Assembly: GCA_963796195.1 (NCBI GenBank)
Contig: CAWCKS010000014.1
Location: forward strand, 992,001 to 1,056,000
DNA: 64,000 bases
Reading direction: 5' to 3'
Origin: CAWCKS01 sp963796195
GTDB taxonomy: Bacteria; Pseudomonadota; Alphaproteobacteria; Rhizobiales; Xanthobacteraceae
The stretch's first letter is position 1. Every line of letters begins with the position of its first letter. Of this stretch, positions 61,328 through 64,000 are shown in pieces. A model generated the notes under the pieces. It was not told the origin of the DNA. It saw only the letters and a program-made list of their open reading frames with translations, and did not search any database. The translations under genes and the position numbers were made by a program.

Positions 61328-64000
61328 TCAGGCCGCCACCACCTTGGCGGTACCCGAAAACATCGCGCCGATCTCGGCCGCTGGCCGCGCCGCGCTGAAC
61401 AGGTAACCCTGCATCTGCGCGCAGCCGAGCGTGCGCAGCGCTTCCTTCTGCTCCACGGTCTCAACGCCCTCGGCGGTGGTCGCGATGTTCCTGACGCCGG
61501 CGATATCGACCACGGCACGCACGATCGCGGCCGAATCCGCCGACCACGCCACGTTGCGGACGAACGAGCGGTCGATCTTGATCTTGTCGAACGGGAAGCG
61601 CTGCAGGTGGCTTAGCGACGAATAACCGGTGCCGAAATCGTCGAGTGCAATCCCGACGCCGAGCGCGCGCAGCTCGTTGAGCACGGCGATCGTGGTTTCG
61701 TCATCATTGATCAGAACCGTCTCGGTCACCTCGAGCTCGAGGCGGTGCGCCGAGAGGCCACTCGCGCCCAGCGCGCCGACGACCTTGAGTGCGAAGCCCG
61801 GCTCGCGAAACTGGACCGGCGAGACATTGACGGCGATCGTGGTGTGAGCTGGCCAGGTGGCGGCCGTCGCGCACGCCGATTTCAGCACCCACTCGCCGAT
61901 CTCGTTGATGAGCCCGGTGTCCTCGGCGACCGGAATGAAAACCGCCGGCGAAATCATGCCGCGCGTCGGATGACGCCAGCGGATCAGGGCCTCGCAGCCG
62001 GCGACCGTCTCGGTCTTGAAGTCGACGATCGGCTGGTAATGGACCTCGAGTTCGCCTTCGGCGATCGCCTTGCGCAGCTCGATCTCGCCGGTGCGACGGG
62101 CGTTGGCCCGCTCCTCCATCGCGGCCTCGAAGAAGCGATAGGTCCGGCGGCCGCCGGATTTCGCTTCGTACAGCGCGAGGTCCGCGTTCTTGACCAGTTG
62201 ATCGAGGTCGCGCATCTCGCTCGAGGCGAGCGCGATGCCGATGCTTGCATCGACGACAACATGGTGACCGAGGCACTCTGAAGGACGGCGGATGGCGTCT
62301 TGAATCTTTTCGACGAGCGGGAGCACGCCGTCGCGACCGCCGACGGCAGGCGTGAACACGGCAAACTCGTCGCCGCCCAGGCGAGCGACGAAATCCTGAG
62401 GGCCGGCGCAACTGCACAGGCGAGCTGCGATCGATTTCAACAGCTCGTCGCCGACCGGATGGCCGAGCGAGTCGTTGATGCCCTTGAATTCGTCGACGTC
62501 GATGTAGAGTACTGCAAGTTTTTCGCCCGCCTTCACGGCGGCGAGGCTGCGTTCGAGGCGCTCGCGGAACAACGCTCGGTTGGGCAGGTCGGTCAGCGAG
62601 TTCGTAATGCGCCATGTGGGAAATTCGTTCCTCGTAGCGCTGCCGTTCGGTGATGTCTTCGGCGGTCGTCACCCAGCCACCTTGCGATAGCGGCTGATAG
62701 TGCATCTCGATCGTGCGCCGGCCGGCTTCAACCACGATTTTTCCGGGCGTGCCGCGCTTCAGTGCCCTCATGAAATCGGCGCAGTACGCGTCGACGTCGC
62801 CTGTGAACGTCCCACGGTCTTTGCGATGCTGTACGAGGTCGCGCAGCGTGCAGCCCGGCTTGACCACGTCGCGCGACCCCTCGAACATGTCGAGGTAGCG
62901 CTCGTTGTACATCACGAGGCGCCCCGAGGCGTCGAACAGCAGAAGCCCTTGAGTCATGTTGTTGACGGCGGTGGCAAAGCGCTCTTTCTCGAGCCGCAGC
63001 TTGCGGCGCGACGCCTGGTGCTGACGTGTCAGCTGGCGGATGATCAGGGAGAGCGTGATTGCGATGACCAGCGCGCCCATGGCGCCGAAGCCGACCAGGA
63101 AGCGGGTCTGCTGACGCCATTCCGCGAGCGCCGCTTCGACCGTAGTGGACGCGGTGATGACGATCGGAAACGATGGAATATGTCTCACCGCGACAATGCG
63201 CTCGACCTTGTCGACCGGGCTAACCACCTGGAGGGTATAATGCTCGGGCGGCGTCGACGACTGATTGTCGATTGTGATCTTGCGGCCGATCATGGCGTCG
63301 ATGCGCGGAATTCGCGCCATCAACGTGCCGTCGGCATGCAGGATGGCAATCGACGAGTTCTTGTCGGCTTCGACCGAATCAAGGAAAGCCTCGATGCTCT
63401 TTGGCGAAACGCCCCGTGTCATCACACCGAGAAACTCGCCGGTCGGCGACGAAATCCGGCGACCAATGACAATGGTCCAGTCGCCGACAAGTCGGTTACG
63501 CAACAGCGCCACGCTTTGCTGCATCGCCGGGTCGGACCTCATCGCCTGGAAGTACTCACGATCGGTGATGTCCACCTTGCGAACCGGCCATTCGGATGAC
63601 GAGTTGAGCAGAGCCCCGTCGGGGCCCCAGATATTGACGCCGACGACATCAGCTAGCCCGCTCAACTTCGTTCTCAGGAGCGAATGCGTCTGCGAGCTTG
63701 ACATCGCGCGGGCGAAATCCTGCGGAGGCAGCGCCGTCAGCGGCTCGAACTCCTTGATCAACCCTTGCTGAACGGCGGTGAAGTTGTGGAGGTAGTTCTC
63801 GAAGTGCCGCGCCAGCAGCACCACCGTATTTTCGAGTTGCTGCTTGCTGGTATCGAGCGCGCGGTCGCGGAAATTCATGACCGCGACAAAGGTACCGATC
63901 GCAATCGCAATGATGAGCGTTGCGCCGCCGATCGCGAGCGCCGCTACCGGACCGAGGCCGGCACCGCGGATCAACCCGAGCAGGCTGACCGTGTGCGGAC
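61328..64000 (-). CDS. Membrane sensor GGDEF-EAL protein, c-di-GMP turnover (partial, frame break)
   Basis: The frame is open to the right edge, so the true start lies beyond the window; a TTG at 63974 is the first seen. Order: a membrane helix (VAALAIGGATLIIAIAIGTF), an extracytoplasmic dCache-like domain (DKNSSIAILHADGTLMARIP), a second helix (FLVGFGAMGALVIAITLSLI) and a PAS domain (NNMTQGLLLFDASGRLVMYN). At about 62601-62607 one surplus base breaks the frame; its removal gives NSLTDLPNRALFRERLERSL and a GGDEF domain with intact RLGGDEFAVF. An EAL domain follows with EVHYQPIVDFKTETVAGCEA LIRW and the loop ALDDFGTGYSSLSHLQ. Both domains keep key residues, so synthesis and hydrolysis of c-di-GMP are both possible. 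Confidence 0.88.

Overview
The window looks like chromosomal DNA of a Bradyrhizobium-type alphaproteobacterium (Bradyrhizobium/Rhodopseudomonas lineage). The evidence is the high GC content, a groESL operon flanked by small heat-shock genes with ROSE-type RNA thermometers, rhizobial gene families (RibBX-like protein, DUF3309, extensin-like protein, DUF1499), and several long GC-rich palindromic intergenic repeats of the kind scattered through these genomes. No tRNA, rRNA, CRISPR array, phage or insertion sequence was seen.

Layout. 1-2.5 kb: a minus-strand stress operon with an RpoE/ChrR-type ECF sigma and zinc-cupin anti-sigma pair, a second ECF sigma factor, and TspO, which is cut by the left edge. 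2.6-11 kb: a protein-quality-control island on the minus strand holding an HtrA/Deg protease, five Hsp20 proteins, two copies of a small Hsp20-linked family of unknown function, groES-groEL and four very small or secreted unknown proteins. Candidate RpoH promoters lie ahead of groES and ahead of both ROSE-led hsp20 genes. 11-38 kb: mostly core and housekeeping genes. These are an adenylate cyclase, an alpha/beta hydrolase, a flavin monooxygenase, aroC, a phosphoglycerate-mutase-like phosphatase, fabI, an ECF sigma/anti-sigma pair, a DnaJ protein, pdxH, an SDR, a beta-propeller protein, an HxlR regulator with a membrane protein, a PIG-V-like membrane glycosyltransferase, corA, an L,D-transpeptidase, an extensin-like protein, an acyl-CoA synthetase, a metallo-hydrolase, glutaryl-CoA dehydrogenase and RibBX.

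38.9-50 kb: the most distinctive region. An apparent eight-gene minus-strand catabolic operon encodes an FAD oxidoreductase, aconitase-X large and small subunits, a Fe3+/polyamine-type ABC importer (permease, binding protein, ATPase), an IlvD/Edd dehydratase and a class-V PLP enzyme. It is divergent from a lysR gene, with a perfect 11+3+11 bp palindrome in the shared promoter region. The substrate is not evident; I suggest an uptake-and-dehydration pathway for a hydroxylated acid or hydroxyproline-like compound. 50-61 kb: acyl-CoA metabolism, with two adjacent acyl-CoA dehydrogenases, a Tat-exported berberine-bridge-type oxidase, an AMP-forming ligase, a ThDP enzyme, an NTF2-like protein, a PaaI thioesterase, a serine hydrolase and a luciferase-like monooxygenase. 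61.3-64 kb: a membrane GGDEF-EAL c-di-GMP protein, cut by the right edge.

A caution for any user of this annotation: ten genes contain one or more frame breaks, 13 in all. Every one is repaired by removing a single extra base. Genes that are normally essential or intact (aroC three times, ABC permease, ABC ATPase) are affected, so I read most of these as sequence insertion errors rather than true pseudogenes. Coordinates given for those genes span the whole broken gene.
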